From: Actinoallomurus sp963850195
GTDB lineage: Bacteria > Actinomycetota > Actinomycetes > Streptosporangiales > Streptosporangiaceae
Length of the DNA stretch: 64,000 bases
Direction of reading: 5' to 3'
Assembly: GCA_963850195.1 (NCBI GenBank)
Contig: CAWKKD010000005.1
Coordinates: 620,001-684,000, forward strand
Position 1 is the stretch's first letter; every line of letters begins with the position of its first letter. Positions 11,601 through 18,389 of this stretch are shown in pieces. The position numbers and the translations under genes are program-made. The notes below the pieces were generated by a model. The model was given only the letters and a program-made list of their open reading frames with translations. It was not told the origin of the DNA and did not search any database.

Positions 11601-12117
11601 CGCCGGTCACCTCCGCGCCGTACAGCGCGGCCAGGTCGCGTACGAAGACGCCGGCCGACGCGCGGTCGAACACGATCGCGTGCGTCACCGCGAGCAGGAC
11701 GTGGTCGTCGGCGGCGAGGCGTACCAGGTGCGTGCGGAACAGCGGCCCCTTGGCGAGGTCGAACGGCCGCGCGCCCTCAACGGCGACGAGCTCCTCCAGC
11801 CGCGTCTGCGCGTCCGGGCCCGACAGGTCGACCTCGACCGGCCCGGCGCTGCCCGGCGCGTCGACCACCTGGAACGGGCGGCCGTCGTCGCCGCACTCCA
11901 GGCGGGTACGGAGCGACTCGTGCCGGGAGACCAGGGCGTCCAGCGCGCGGCCGAGCGCCGCCGTGTCCAGTGCGCCGCGCAGGCGCACGGTCACGGGCAG
12001 GTTGTGCATCGGCAGGTCGGAGTGGAACCGGTCGACGAACCACAGCTGTTCCTGGCCGAACGAGGTCGGCAGCCGGTCGTCCACCGTCGGTCCGGCTACC
12101 CGGGCCCTGTCAGTCAT
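5689..12117 (-). CDS. Dimodular nonribosomal peptide synthetase, C-A-T-C-A-T
   Basis: A 2142-residue two-module protein. Module 1: C (about 14-440), A (about 460-950), T with serine 1002. Module 2: C (about 1060-1490), A (about 1510-2020), T with serine 2076. The second C domain has an intact HHAVFDG. The first reads H146-A-I-V-F-D-R152 in its place, so the catalytic second histidine and the DG glycine are missing. Both A domains give the same pocket code, D-V-M-C-L-A-G-I-G-K, so the two modules probably use the same, unassigned substrate. No E, MT or TE domain. The start codon overlaps the stop of the MFS gene by 8 bp, which indicates translational coupling. It probably takes the chain from the upstream Cy-A-T protein, or starts a second chain if the first C domain is inactive. 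Seen: domains and altered motif. Inferred: order and function. Confidence 0.95.
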   Translation of the reverse strand: MTDRARVAGPTVDDRLPTSFGQEQLWFVDRFHSDLPMHNLPVTVRLRGALDTAALGRALDALVSRHESLRTRLECGDDGRPFQVVDAPGSAGPVEVDLSGPDAQTRLEELVAVEGARPFDLAKGPLFRTHLVRLAADDHVLLAVTHAIVFDRASAGVFVRDLAALYGAEVTGEPAGLAEPPLRFADHARTQRERLQGTALKELVEYWRGALDGFPNLQMPTDRPRPIVADHKGAVERLNLGGEVLEGLRGLNAALPVTLLAAIQTLLHRYSGQDEIVVGAATTHRDRAGLEPLIGFLADMLPIRTDLSGDPAFLELLERVRATADGAHAHRDLPFARLVEELRVERDTGRPPVFQVGLTFDEPAEERVAAGVTVRLERIGLLAAKCDLDFFAEVRAGELWLELSYATSLFDAETARRLLGNLHVLLAGVAEDPSRRLSELPVLTEAELHRELVAWNDTAADFPVVCIHEGFEQQVERTPDGIAAELGDQTITYARLNAEANQVARRLRGLGVGADVLVGVSMAPSIRRLAVLLGIMKAGGGYVPLDPALPADRLSFMVEDTGMPVVVADASGEEGLPDTTATVVHVDREWDAISALDDGDPAYGAKPSDLAYVIYTSGSTGRPKGVMVEHRHALNFLVGMIGAWRITPEDRVLQFASLNFDVSVMDMFMTLLGGARAVLASPETLLSPPRLADMIRDRTVTFACMPPAIVTLLTGQSFPDLRLVLSAGEELPGDLVRKWLRPGLEFYNGYGPTEAAIGSTFSLIDGTMFPPPIGRPKPNYQAYVLDRHLNPVPVGVAGELHVGGAGVTRGYLNRPELTEERFIPDPFSGKPGARLYKTGDLVRRMPDGNLVFLGRIDGQVKIRGLRVELGEIETGLVSHPAVAQAVVVVTEDRAGEKQLAGYVRFDPDGPGASMADLRQHLAHRLPAYMVPTYMQVVEGFALTTNGKVDKAALPAPDATADAADYAAPGTVLEAVLADMYARLLGLERVGIDDAFFDLGGNSLQAMQLITQLRSDLAVDLNVAAVFLAPTPRQLTVLLRDEHDLEDAPLEEAGLDEDDLGGLRRGRGDAPGGIVPRAEGTTELPLSFGQEQLWFIDRFAPGRPTYNIPNALWLSGSLDAGALRRALDALVARHESLRTRLVAGADGRPYQVIDAPAGAALTEADLSHLEPAERETRLRAVFAAEAARPFSLPEGPLFRTHLVRLAADEHALVVVVHHAVFDGWSIGVLVRDLSALYAAEASGEPSALDAPPVQFADYAIWERERLSGPPPERLLDYWRTTLDGFPTLQLPTDRPRPTLDTFEGGVEWLNLGTEVLDGLRELSRREGTTLFVTLLSALQVLLHRYSGQDDIVVGTVTANRDQAALAPLIGFLVNTLAIRTDLSGDPSFAGLLGRVRETTVGAYAHQDLPFAKLVEELRVERDPGRAPVFQVGMTFAEPVADADAAGVTMRVEKIDLLAAKFDLSFFAEVRGRELWVELSYATALFDALTVRRLLGNLEVLLAGVAEDPSRRLSELPVLTEAELHRELAEWNDTATDLPVMCVHEGFERQVARTPDGVAAELDGRTVAYAELDAQANRVARRLRALGVGADVLVGVSMAPSLRRPAVLLGIMKAGGGYVPLDPALPADRLSFMVEDTGMPVIVADEASEPRLPATTAQVISVDREWDALSALDLSDPGFAVSPSDLAYVIYTSGSTGRPKGVMVEHRHAVNFLLGMAGAWAITPDDRVLQFASLNFDVSVMDLFLPLLAGARAVVVPSETLLSPPRLADLMRDRRVSFACLPPAVVNLLSGQDLPDLRIVLSAGEELSGELVRRWLRTGLEFYNGYGPTEAAIGATYSLIDGTMFPPPIGRPKPNYQAYVLDPHLNPVPVGVAGELHVGGAGVTRGYLNAPELTEERFVPDPFRAEPGARLYKTGDLVRRMPDGNLVFLGRIDGQVKIRGLRVELGEIETGLTSHAAVAQAVVVVAEDRTGEKQLAGYVRFDQGVPAVSVADLRQHLAHRLPAYMVPTYLQAVEAFALTTNGKVDRAALPAPVAAVEAVAYTAPRTMVETVLADMYARLLGLEQVGIDDAFFDLGGNSLQAMQLVTGLRDDLAVDVNLAAVFLAPTPRQLTVLLRDEHGLEDAVLEGGLDGLSGETATLMTPSE

Positions 12118-13531
12118 GCGTTCCGTCCGTCCTTACGTCTTCGTCGTTCACGACACGGTCGTTCGGCACGTCCGTCGCCGAGGCGGCCGGCGTGTTGAGG
12201 CGTTCGGGCACCGGGGTCCCCGACATCACGTCGTCCGGGCCGGTGGGCATCTCCTTCATCCGCATCACCGGCGAGAACAGCGTCCACAGCGCCGGGAGCG
12301 GGAAGGCGACGACGACGATCAGCAGTGCGGTGTGCAGCCCGAAGGCCGTGCCTAGCGCGCCCGCGATGAACGCGCCGGGCGGCTGGGTGCCGAGCAGCAC
12401 GAGCCGGTAGCTGGCGTTCATCCGGCCCAGTAGCCGGTCCGGCGTGACGACCTGCCGCACGGTGACGGTGTGCACGTTGTAGGTCAGGACGCCGAACCCG
12501 TAGATGAACTGGATCGCCGCCATCAGCGTCACCGAGAGCAGGCCGTTGTCCTTCGGGATGAGGAACAACATCGGGAACAGCGTCGCGCCGCCCAGCGAGA
12601 CGAGCATCGTCGGGCCGACGCCGAAGACGCCACTGACCCGGTTGGCGAACGCCGCGCCGAGGGCGCCGCCCACCGCGGTCGCGCCGATCACGATGCCGAG
12701 CTGGAACGGGCTCAGTCCCAGGACCCGCACCGCGTACACGACGAGGATGGTGATGAACCCGGACTGGACGAAGTTGAACGACGCGGCCAGCGCGAGCAGG
12801 GAGCGCAGGATCGGGTTGCCGAACACCGAGCGCAGGCCTTCCGCGATCGACCTGCGGATCGTCTGCCGCTCGGCGGGCTGCTCCGGCTCCGGCTCGGGCT
12901 TGCGGATGGTGATCAGCCCGACGGCGGAGCACAGGTACGAGAAGGCGTCGGCGGTGAGGGTGACCGGCGCGGTGAGGATCCCGATGAGCGCGCCGGCGAT
13001 TCCCGGTCCGGCGACCATGGCCAGCGAGGTGCTGGTCTGGATCCGGCTGTTGGCCGCCGGCAGTTGCTTGCGGCCGACCAGGCTCGGCACGTACGTCAGC
13101 ACACCGACGTCGAAGACCACCGACAGCACGCCGACCAGGATCGTCACGGTGTACAGCAGGCCCATGGACAGCATGTCCAGCGCCGAGGAGAGCGGCACCA
13201 GGCCGATCAGGACGGCGTTGCCCAGGCTGCACGCGATGAGGATCGGCCGGCGCGTGCGGCGGTCCAGCCACACGCCCGCCAGCAGCGAGAACACCACGAT
13301 CGGGATGTTCCTCGACATGTTGAGCAAGCCGACCTGGAAGACCGTCGCGTGCAGTGTCAGGATCGCGACCAGCGGCAGCGCGAAAACGGTGATCTGGGTG
13401 CCGATCAGCGACACCGACTCACCGGCCCAGAGCTTCACGAAGTCGCGGTTGGCCATGACGCCGCGCCCGGATTCCGGCGGTGGCGCGGCCTCCGCCTCGG
13501 TCCGGACCTCGTCGTCCTGCTCGATGCTCAT
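12110..13531 (-). CDS. MFS exporter, EntS-like
   Basis: A 473-residue major facilitator protein with about 11-12 hydrophobic segments starting near residue 32 (sequence NRDFVKLWAGESVSLIG, typical of the EntS/MFS_3 branch). The loop between the two halves is charged (PEPEPEQPAERQ). The C-terminal tail of about 50 residues is polar and cytoplasmic. It overlaps the acyl-AMP ligase stop by an ATGA and the next NRPS start by 8 bp, so it is translated as part of the operon. Members of this branch export small peptides and siderophores, so the likely job is export of the cluster product, which may also give self-protection. Seen: length, membrane pattern, overlaps. Inferred: substrate. Confidence 0.9.
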   Translation of the reverse strand: MSIEQDDEVRTEAEAAPPPESGRGVMANRDFVKLWAGESVSLIGTQITVFALPLVAILTLHATVFQVGLLNMSRNIPIVVFSLLAGVWLDRRTRRPILIACSLGNAVLIGLVPLSSALDMLSMGLLYTVTILVGVLSVVFDVGVLTYVPSLVGRKQLPAANSRIQTSTSLAMVAGPGIAGALIGILTAPVTLTADAFSYLCSAVGLITIRKPEPEPEQPAERQTIRRSIAEGLRSVFGNPILRSLLALAASFNFVQSGFITILVVYAVRVLGLSPFQLGIVIGATAVGGALGAAFANRVSGVFGVGPTMLVSLGGATLFPMLFLIPKDNGLLSVTLMAAIQFIYGFGVLTYNVHTVTVRQVVTPDRLLGRMNASYRLVLLGTQPPGAFIAGALGTAFGLHTALLIVVVAFPLPALWTLFSPVMRMKEMPTGPDDVMSGTPVPERLNTPAASATDVPNDRVVNDEDVRTDGTHD

Positions 13532-15069
13532 GAATCCTGCCGTTCCGTGCGGACCGGGGCGGCGATCGCCGACCGGTACGTGTCGAGAATCCGCTTACGT
13601 CGCGGCTTGAACTGTGAGGTGAGCAGGCCGTTGTCGACGGTGAATCGAGGCTCGGCGATCACCACCTTGCTGATCTGCTCGTCGCGCTCGAGCACGGCGT
13701 TGGACCGGGCGACGTGCGCGGCGATGGCGGCCTGGTCGGCGGGTTCGCTGGACGGCGAGACCACGGCGACGAGGTGCGTCTGGGTCGGGCAGAACACCAC
13801 GCAGTCCTCGATCGCCGCGTCGGCCTTCAGTTGCTCCTCGATGGGCCGGACGATGACCTTCTTGCCGTTGTCCAGCACGATCACGTCGTCGGCGCGCCCG
13901 AGGATGAACAGGAACCCGTCGTCGTCGAGGTAGCCGAGGTCGCCGGTGCGTACGAGGCCGTCGTCGCCGAACACCCGCTCGGACTCCCCCGGCGCCGCGT
14001 ACTCGTACCGCGTGTTCACCGGGTGGTCGCTGCGGATGCTGATCCGGCCGTCCTCGTCGAACAGGACTTTCTTGCCGGGCAGGACCTGGCCGACGCTGCC
14101 CTCGCGGTGGGCGCCCGGGTGGTTCTTGGCGACGATGCAGGTCTCGTTCAGCCCGTAGCCCTCATAGATCGGCAGGCCGGCGGAGTGGAAGAAGTCCAGC
14201 ATCGGTCCCCGCGCGGGCGCGGAGCCGGTCCACAGGTAGCGGACGCGGTCGCCGAACAGCTTCCGCGCGGCGGCGCGCAGCGCTTCGTCGTCGCCGCCGG
14301 CCCGTTTCGCCTGCGACGCGATGTGCTTCATCGCGGTCTCATAGAACGCCGGGACGCCCATGACGACGGTCGGCCGGGCCCGGCGCAGCGACGGGAGCGC
14401 CGCCTCGTACGTGCTGACCGTGATGTCGTGGCCGAAGCGCAGCGCCGAGTAGACCCAGTAGCGCTGCTGGAGCAGCGACAGCGGCAGGAAGATGAACACG
14501 TCGTCGTCGCGGTCGTGCGCGAACATCTCCTGCACCGCGCGCAGCGACGCGTCGATGCTGCCTGCGGTGGCGCCGAGGCCCTTCGGCTCTCCGGTGCTGC
14601 CGGACGTGAACTTGATCGTCGTCACGTCACCCGGCGCCCACTGGACCGGCGGCGGGGCGTCGGTGCCACCCGGCGCCTCGATGAGCCGGGTGACGTCGCC
14701 GATCGGGTACGTGCCCGGCGCGTCGCACGGCCGGTCGGTGAACAGCACGCTCAGCTCGTAGCGCTCGAGCAGCGCGCCGTCCGGGGCGAACTTGCCGGGC
14801 TCGAACCCGGCCGTCACGGCCTTCAGGCGCAGGGCCGCGAGGTCGAGCAGCACCCACTCCAGGCAGTTCACCGCCAGGATGCCGATGCGGTCGCCGGGCC
14901 CGATGCCGAGCCCGCTCAGCCGTACGGCCAGGCGCTCGGCCATCGCGTGGAGCTCGGTCAGCTCGTAGGTACGGGTGCCGTCGAGACGCGTGAAGGAGAT
15001 GCGGTGCCCCGGCTCGGGCGGCCGGTTCACGATGTGGTCGATGACGGAGTCGATCGCAGAATCGATCAT
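13528..15069 (-). CDS. Acyl-AMP ligase / acyl-CoA synthetase-like enzyme
   Basis: A 513-residue stand-alone adenylate-forming enzyme of the FadD/acyl-CoA synthetase type, not an amino-acid A domain. It has the P-loop-like core FTSGSTGEPKG, the A5-type core GYGLNET, RTGDLGYLDDDGFLFILGR (A7/A8) and a C-terminal FKPRRKR segment in place of the usual catalytic-lysine region. It carries no carrier domain of its own. ATGA overlaps join it to the Cy-A-T NRPS upstream and the exporter downstream. Such an enzyme activates a carboxylic acid and transfers it to CoA or a carrier protein. The free carrier domain on the cupin-MetRS fusion is the natural acceptor, and hydrazinoacetate or an acylated form is the natural acid. 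In triacsin biosynthesis a comparable ligase loads a hydrazinoacetate derivative on a carrier protein. Seen: family motifs and context. Inferred: substrate and acceptor. Confidence 0.9.
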   Translation of the reverse strand: MIDSAIDSVIDHIVNRPPEPGHRISFTRLDGTRTYELTELHAMAERLAVRLSGLGIGPGDRIGILAVNCLEWVLLDLAALRLKAVTAGFEPGKFAPDGALLERYELSVLFTDRPCDAPGTYPIGDVTRLIEAPGGTDAPPPVQWAPGDVTTIKFTSGSTGEPKGLGATAGSIDASLRAVQEMFAHDRDDDVFIFLPLSLLQQRYWVYSALRFGHDITVSTYEAALPSLRRARPTVVMGVPAFYETAMKHIASQAKRAGGDDEALRAAARKLFGDRVRYLWTGSAPARGPMLDFFHSAGLPIYEGYGLNETCIVAKNHPGAHREGSVGQVLPGKKVLFDEDGRISIRSDHPVNTRYEYAAPGESERVFGDDGLVRTGDLGYLDDDGFLFILGRADDVIVLDNGKKVIVRPIEEQLKADAAIEDCVVFCPTQTHLVAVVSPSSEPADQAAIAAHVARSNAVLERDEQISKVVIAEPRFTVDNGLLTSQFKPRRKRILDTYRSAIAAPVRTERQDS

Positions 15070-18000
15070 TGGGCGCTCCCCCGCGCGGCCTCGACGCAGG
15101 CCGCCATCGTGCGTACGGTCTCCACCTCGTACAGCCGGTCGAGGGTGATGCTGACGCCGAACCTCTTGCGCACTCCGGTGAGGATGCGGGCCGCGGCCAG
15201 CGAGTCACCGCCCAGGTCGTAGAAGTTGCCGTCCAGGTCGATGGCGGCCTCCTCCACGTGCAGGATCGACGCCCACAGCTCGGTGAGCGACCTCTCGGTC
15301 TCGGTGGCCGGGCCGCCGGCACGCGGGGCGCCGGCCGCGGCGGTTCCGCCGACGGGCGCCTCGGTCGCCGTCAGCCGGGCGCGGTCGACCTTGCCGTTCC
15401 TGGTCAGCGGCAGGGCGTCGTGCCACACGAATACCGACGGCGTCATGTACTCCGGCAGGTGCTCGCGCAGCCGCCCGCGGATCGCGTCGTCGGCCGCGCG
15501 GTCGGGCCCGGCCGGTACGAGGTGCGCGACGAGCCGGTCACCGCGTACGCCGGCCTGGCGGACCACCGCCGCCTGCTTGACCGCGTCGAGCGCGACGAGC
15601 CGGGTCTCGACCTCGCCGGCCTCGATGCGGTAGCCGTTCACCTTGATCTGGAAATCGCTGCGGCCGAGGATCTCGATGCTTCCGTCCGGGAGGTACCGGC
15701 CGAGGTCGCCGGTGCGGTACATCCGCTCGCCGCGGCCCTCGTCGTGGAAGAACCGCTCGGCGGTGCGCGCCTCGTCGCCCCAGTAGCCGCGCGCGAGCCC
15801 GGTACCGGCGGCGCAGATCTCCCCCGTGATCCAGTCGGGTGCGTCCCGGCCGTCACCGTCGAGGACGAAGGCGCGGTTGTTGGCGTTCGGCCGCCCGTAC
15901 GGGATGGTCTCCGTCCCGGTCTCGGCGGCGCCGATGGGGTGCAGGATGTTCCAGATGGTCGTCTCGGTCGGGCCACCGAGCGAGATCAGGGTCAGGTCGC
16001 TCCGCAGGCGCCGCAGCGCCGCGGGCAGGGCCGGCGGGATGCGGTCGCCGCTCATCATCACCAGCCGCAGCGCGGGCGGCGGCCCGATCTCCTCGGCGAT
16101 CGCCTGGTCGTGCATGAGCGAGACGATGGCCGGCACGGAGTTCCAGACGGTGACGCCGGTCTTGGCGCACAGCTCGAGCCAGTGCGCCGGGTCTGCGGCC
16201 CGGTCGTGGTCGGGCAGTACGATCGCCGCGCCCGCGGACATCGCGCCGAACACGTCGTAGACCGACAGGTCGAAGTTGAACGCGCTGATGCCGAAGAACC
16301 GGTCGCGCGCGTCGACGCCGAAGCGCCCGTTGCAGTCGGCCACGACGTTGGCCACGCTGCGGTTGGCGACCATGACGCCCTTGGGCTCTCCGGTGGTCCC
16401 CGAGGTGTAGAGGACGTACAGGAGGTCGTCGGGCGAGGCGTCGGCGGGCGGTACGTAATCCGGCGCGTCCTCCTCCAGCGGGCGCGTCGCGTCGAGGACG
16501 AGGACGAGGACGTCGCCGTCCTGTTCGCCCGAGACGTTGGTCAGCACGCAGCGCACCCCGCCGTCGCGCAGCATGTAGGCGCGGCGTTCGGCGGGCAGCC
16601 CCGCGTCGATCGGCAGGTACGCCGCGCCGGCCAGCGCGGTCGCGAGGATGCCGACGATCTGCTCCGGGCCGCGCGTCATGACCAGGCCGACGAGCTCGTC
16701 ACGTCCGACGCCGCGCGCCCGCAGCCAGGCGGCCGCGTGACGGGCGCGCCGGTACAGCTCGCCGTAGCTCACCGTCAGGTCCGACGTCATGATCGCGGGC
16801 GCGTCCGGCGCGCGTTCGGCCTGGGCGCGGAAGGCGTCCTGGACCGGAGCGCCGGACAGCGGCGTCTCGGTGTCGTTCGCCTCGCGGCGGCGCGCCCGCA
16901 TGTCCACGGGCATCAGGTCGACGGTCGTCGCCGACCACGCCGGCTCCTCGACGAGCGCATCGAGGAGGGTCTGGTAGCCCGCGACCATCGCCGCGACCAG
17001 GCCCTCGGGGAACAGGCCGTTCACCTCGTCGAACTGGACGATCACGCCGCCGTGCTGCTCGAAGGCGAAGCCGTTGAGCCACAGCTGCGGCGTCTGGCTC
17101 GAGGTGTGGACCTCGGGGCCGAACAGCTCGAGGGTCGACGCGTCCAGGTCGGCGTGCACGTACCCGATGGCGCTGTTGAAGGTGTACGGCATGCGGGCCT
17201 CGGCCGTGCCCACGCGGCGGCCGAGCTCGCGCAGCACCTCGATCCCGGAGAAGTGCCGGTGGTCGATGTCGCGCCGCAGCCGCGCCTGCAGGGCACGCGC
17301 GCGCTCCTGGAAGGTCGTGGTCCGGTCGACCTCGATCTCCACCAGCAGCGTCTCGGAGAAGTTACCGATCGCATCGAAGATCCGCGGGTGGATCGGCGGC
17401 CGGTTGGCGAGCGTCGTGGTCAGCGTGAACCGGTCGCCGGCGCCCCAGCACGCCAGGACCTCCCCGTACGCGGCGAGCAGCACGCCGGTCGGGGTGAGCC
17501 CGGCGGCGGAGGCGCGCGCCTTCAGCGCGGTCCACGCCTCGGCGTCCAGGCGCGCGTCATGCTGGGTGAACCTCGGGGTGGTGATCGCCGACGGGCTGGA
17601 CCGCAGCGGCAGGTCCGGGTGCGGCGGCAGGTCGTCGAGCCGGTCCAGCCAGTACGTACGGGACCGCTCGTACGGGGCGCGGGTGCGCGCCTTGTCCAGC
17701 TCCGCGATGTAGGCGGCGAACGACGCCTCCTCCGGCGGCTCGCCGGGTGCCTCGGTGTAGGCGGCGTGCCAGTCGCGGAAGAACAGGAACATGCTGATGG
17801 CGTCCATCACGAGGCCGTCGTGGCCCACGTGGAGGACCATCCGGTCGTCGGCCAGGATCGTCACGTCGGCGGCCAGCATCGGCGCGCGGTCGGCCGGCAG
17901 GATGCGGTGCGTGCGCTCCTCGCGCAGGGCGAGCCTGCGCTCGGCCTGCGCGCTCTCGGTCTCGCCGCGCAGGTCCAGCCGCCCGATGCGCACGTCGGTG

Positions 18001-18389
18001 GGCGGCGGCTCCTCGACCTGGCGGCCGTCGGCGGTGAACCGCGTGCGCAGCATGCCGTGCCGGTCGACGACCGAGCGCAGCGCCGCCTCGAGCCGGTCGA
18101 GATCCCAGAGACCTTCGATCTCGTGGTAGATGTGGCTCGCGACGTTGCCCATCTGGACGGCGTCGCCCCGGCCGATCAGGTAGCCGCGTTGCAGCAGGGT
18201 CGGCGCGAAGCCCTCCGGCTCGCGCGGCCGTGCCAGGTGGGCGATCAGCTCCGCCTTGACCGCCTTGATCCGGCCGACCAACTCCGGGTCGATCCGTTCC
18301 TTCGGCCCCTGCAGGCGCAGGTTCTCCCCCGACGCCGTGACGCTGAGCCCACGCATCTCGATCTCGCGCAGGACCTGTTCAAGAGTCAC
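15066..18389 (-). CDS. NRPS module: TubC docking-Cy-A(Cys)-T
   Basis: A 1107-residue NRPS. Residues about 1-55 resemble the TubC N-terminal docking domain (MTLEQVLREIEMRGL, then a PELxxxIKxxKAELIAHL helix). Residues about 60-480 are a heterocyclization (Cy) domain: LLQRGYLIGR at its start and D191-GLVM-D196, the Cy DxxxxD motif, in place of HHxxxDG. The A domain (about 510-1000) has TSGTTGEPKG and GGPTETT, and its pocket reads D-L-Y-N-M-S-L-I-W-K, one change from the cysteine code DLYNLSLIWK of Cy modules. The T domain has LGGDS with serine 1063. No oxidase domain is present, so the ring is expected to stay a thiazoline unless another enzyme acts. The GTG start overlaps the upstream stop (GTGA). 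Seen: domains and code. Inferred: condenses the acyl group from the upstream carrier with cysteine and cyclizes it. Confidence 0.95.
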   Translation of the reverse strand: MTLEQVLREIEMRGLSVTASGENLRLQGPKERIDPELVGRIKAVKAELIAHLARPREPEGFAPTLLQRGYLIGRGDAVQMGNVASHIYHEIEGLWDLDRLEAALRSVVDRHGMLRTRFTADGRQVEEPPPTDVRIGRLDLRGETESAQAERRLALREERTHRILPADRAPMLAADVTILADDRMVLHVGHDGLVMDAISMFLFFRDWHAAYTEAPGEPPEEASFAAYIAELDKARTRAPYERSRTYWLDRLDDLPPHPDLPLRSSPSAITTPRFTQHDARLDAEAWTALKARASAAGLTPTGVLLAAYGEVLACWGAGDRFTLTTTLANRPPIHPRIFDAIGNFSETLLVEIEVDRTTTFQERARALQARLRRDIDHRHFSGIEVLRELGRRVGTAEARMPYTFNSAIGYVHADLDASTLELFGPEVHTSSQTPQLWLNGFAFEQHGGVIVQFDEVNGLFPEGLVAAMVAGYQTLLDALVEEPAWSATTVDLMPVDMRARRREANDTETPLSGAPVQDAFRAQAERAPDAPAIMTSDLTVSYGELYRRARHAAAWLRARGVGRDELVGLVMTRGPEQIVGILATALAGAAYLPIDAGLPAERRAYMLRDGGVRCVLTNVSGEQDGDVLVLVLDATRPLEEDAPDYVPPADASPDDLLYVLYTSGTTGEPKGVMVANRSVANVVADCNGRFGVDARDRFFGISAFNFDLSVYDVFGAMSAGAAIVLPDHDRAADPAHWLELCAKTGVTVWNSVPAIVSLMHDQAIAEEIGPPPALRLVMMSGDRIPPALPAALRRLRSDLTLISLGGPTETTIWNILHPIGAAETGTETIPYGRPNANNRAFVLDGDGRDAPDWITGEICAAGTGLARGYWGDEARTAERFFHDEGRGERMYRTGDLGRYLPDGSIEILGRSDFQIKVNGYRIEAGEVETRLVALDAVKQAAVVRQAGVRGDRLVAHLVPAGPDRAADDAIRGRLREHLPEYMTPSVFVWHDALPLTRNGKVDRARLTATEAPVGGTAAAGAPRAGGPATETERSLTELWASILHVEEAAIDLDGNFYDLGGDSLAAARILTGVRKRFGVSITLDRLYEVETVRTMAACVEAARGSAQ

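Noticed and set aside
342..12198. Very long plus-strand open frames (for example 342-2873, 2444-5677, 6493-12198)
   Set aside because: They are antisense to NRPS genes with full domain content; their proteins are R/G/V/H/L-rich without any family motif, a usual effect of high GC.
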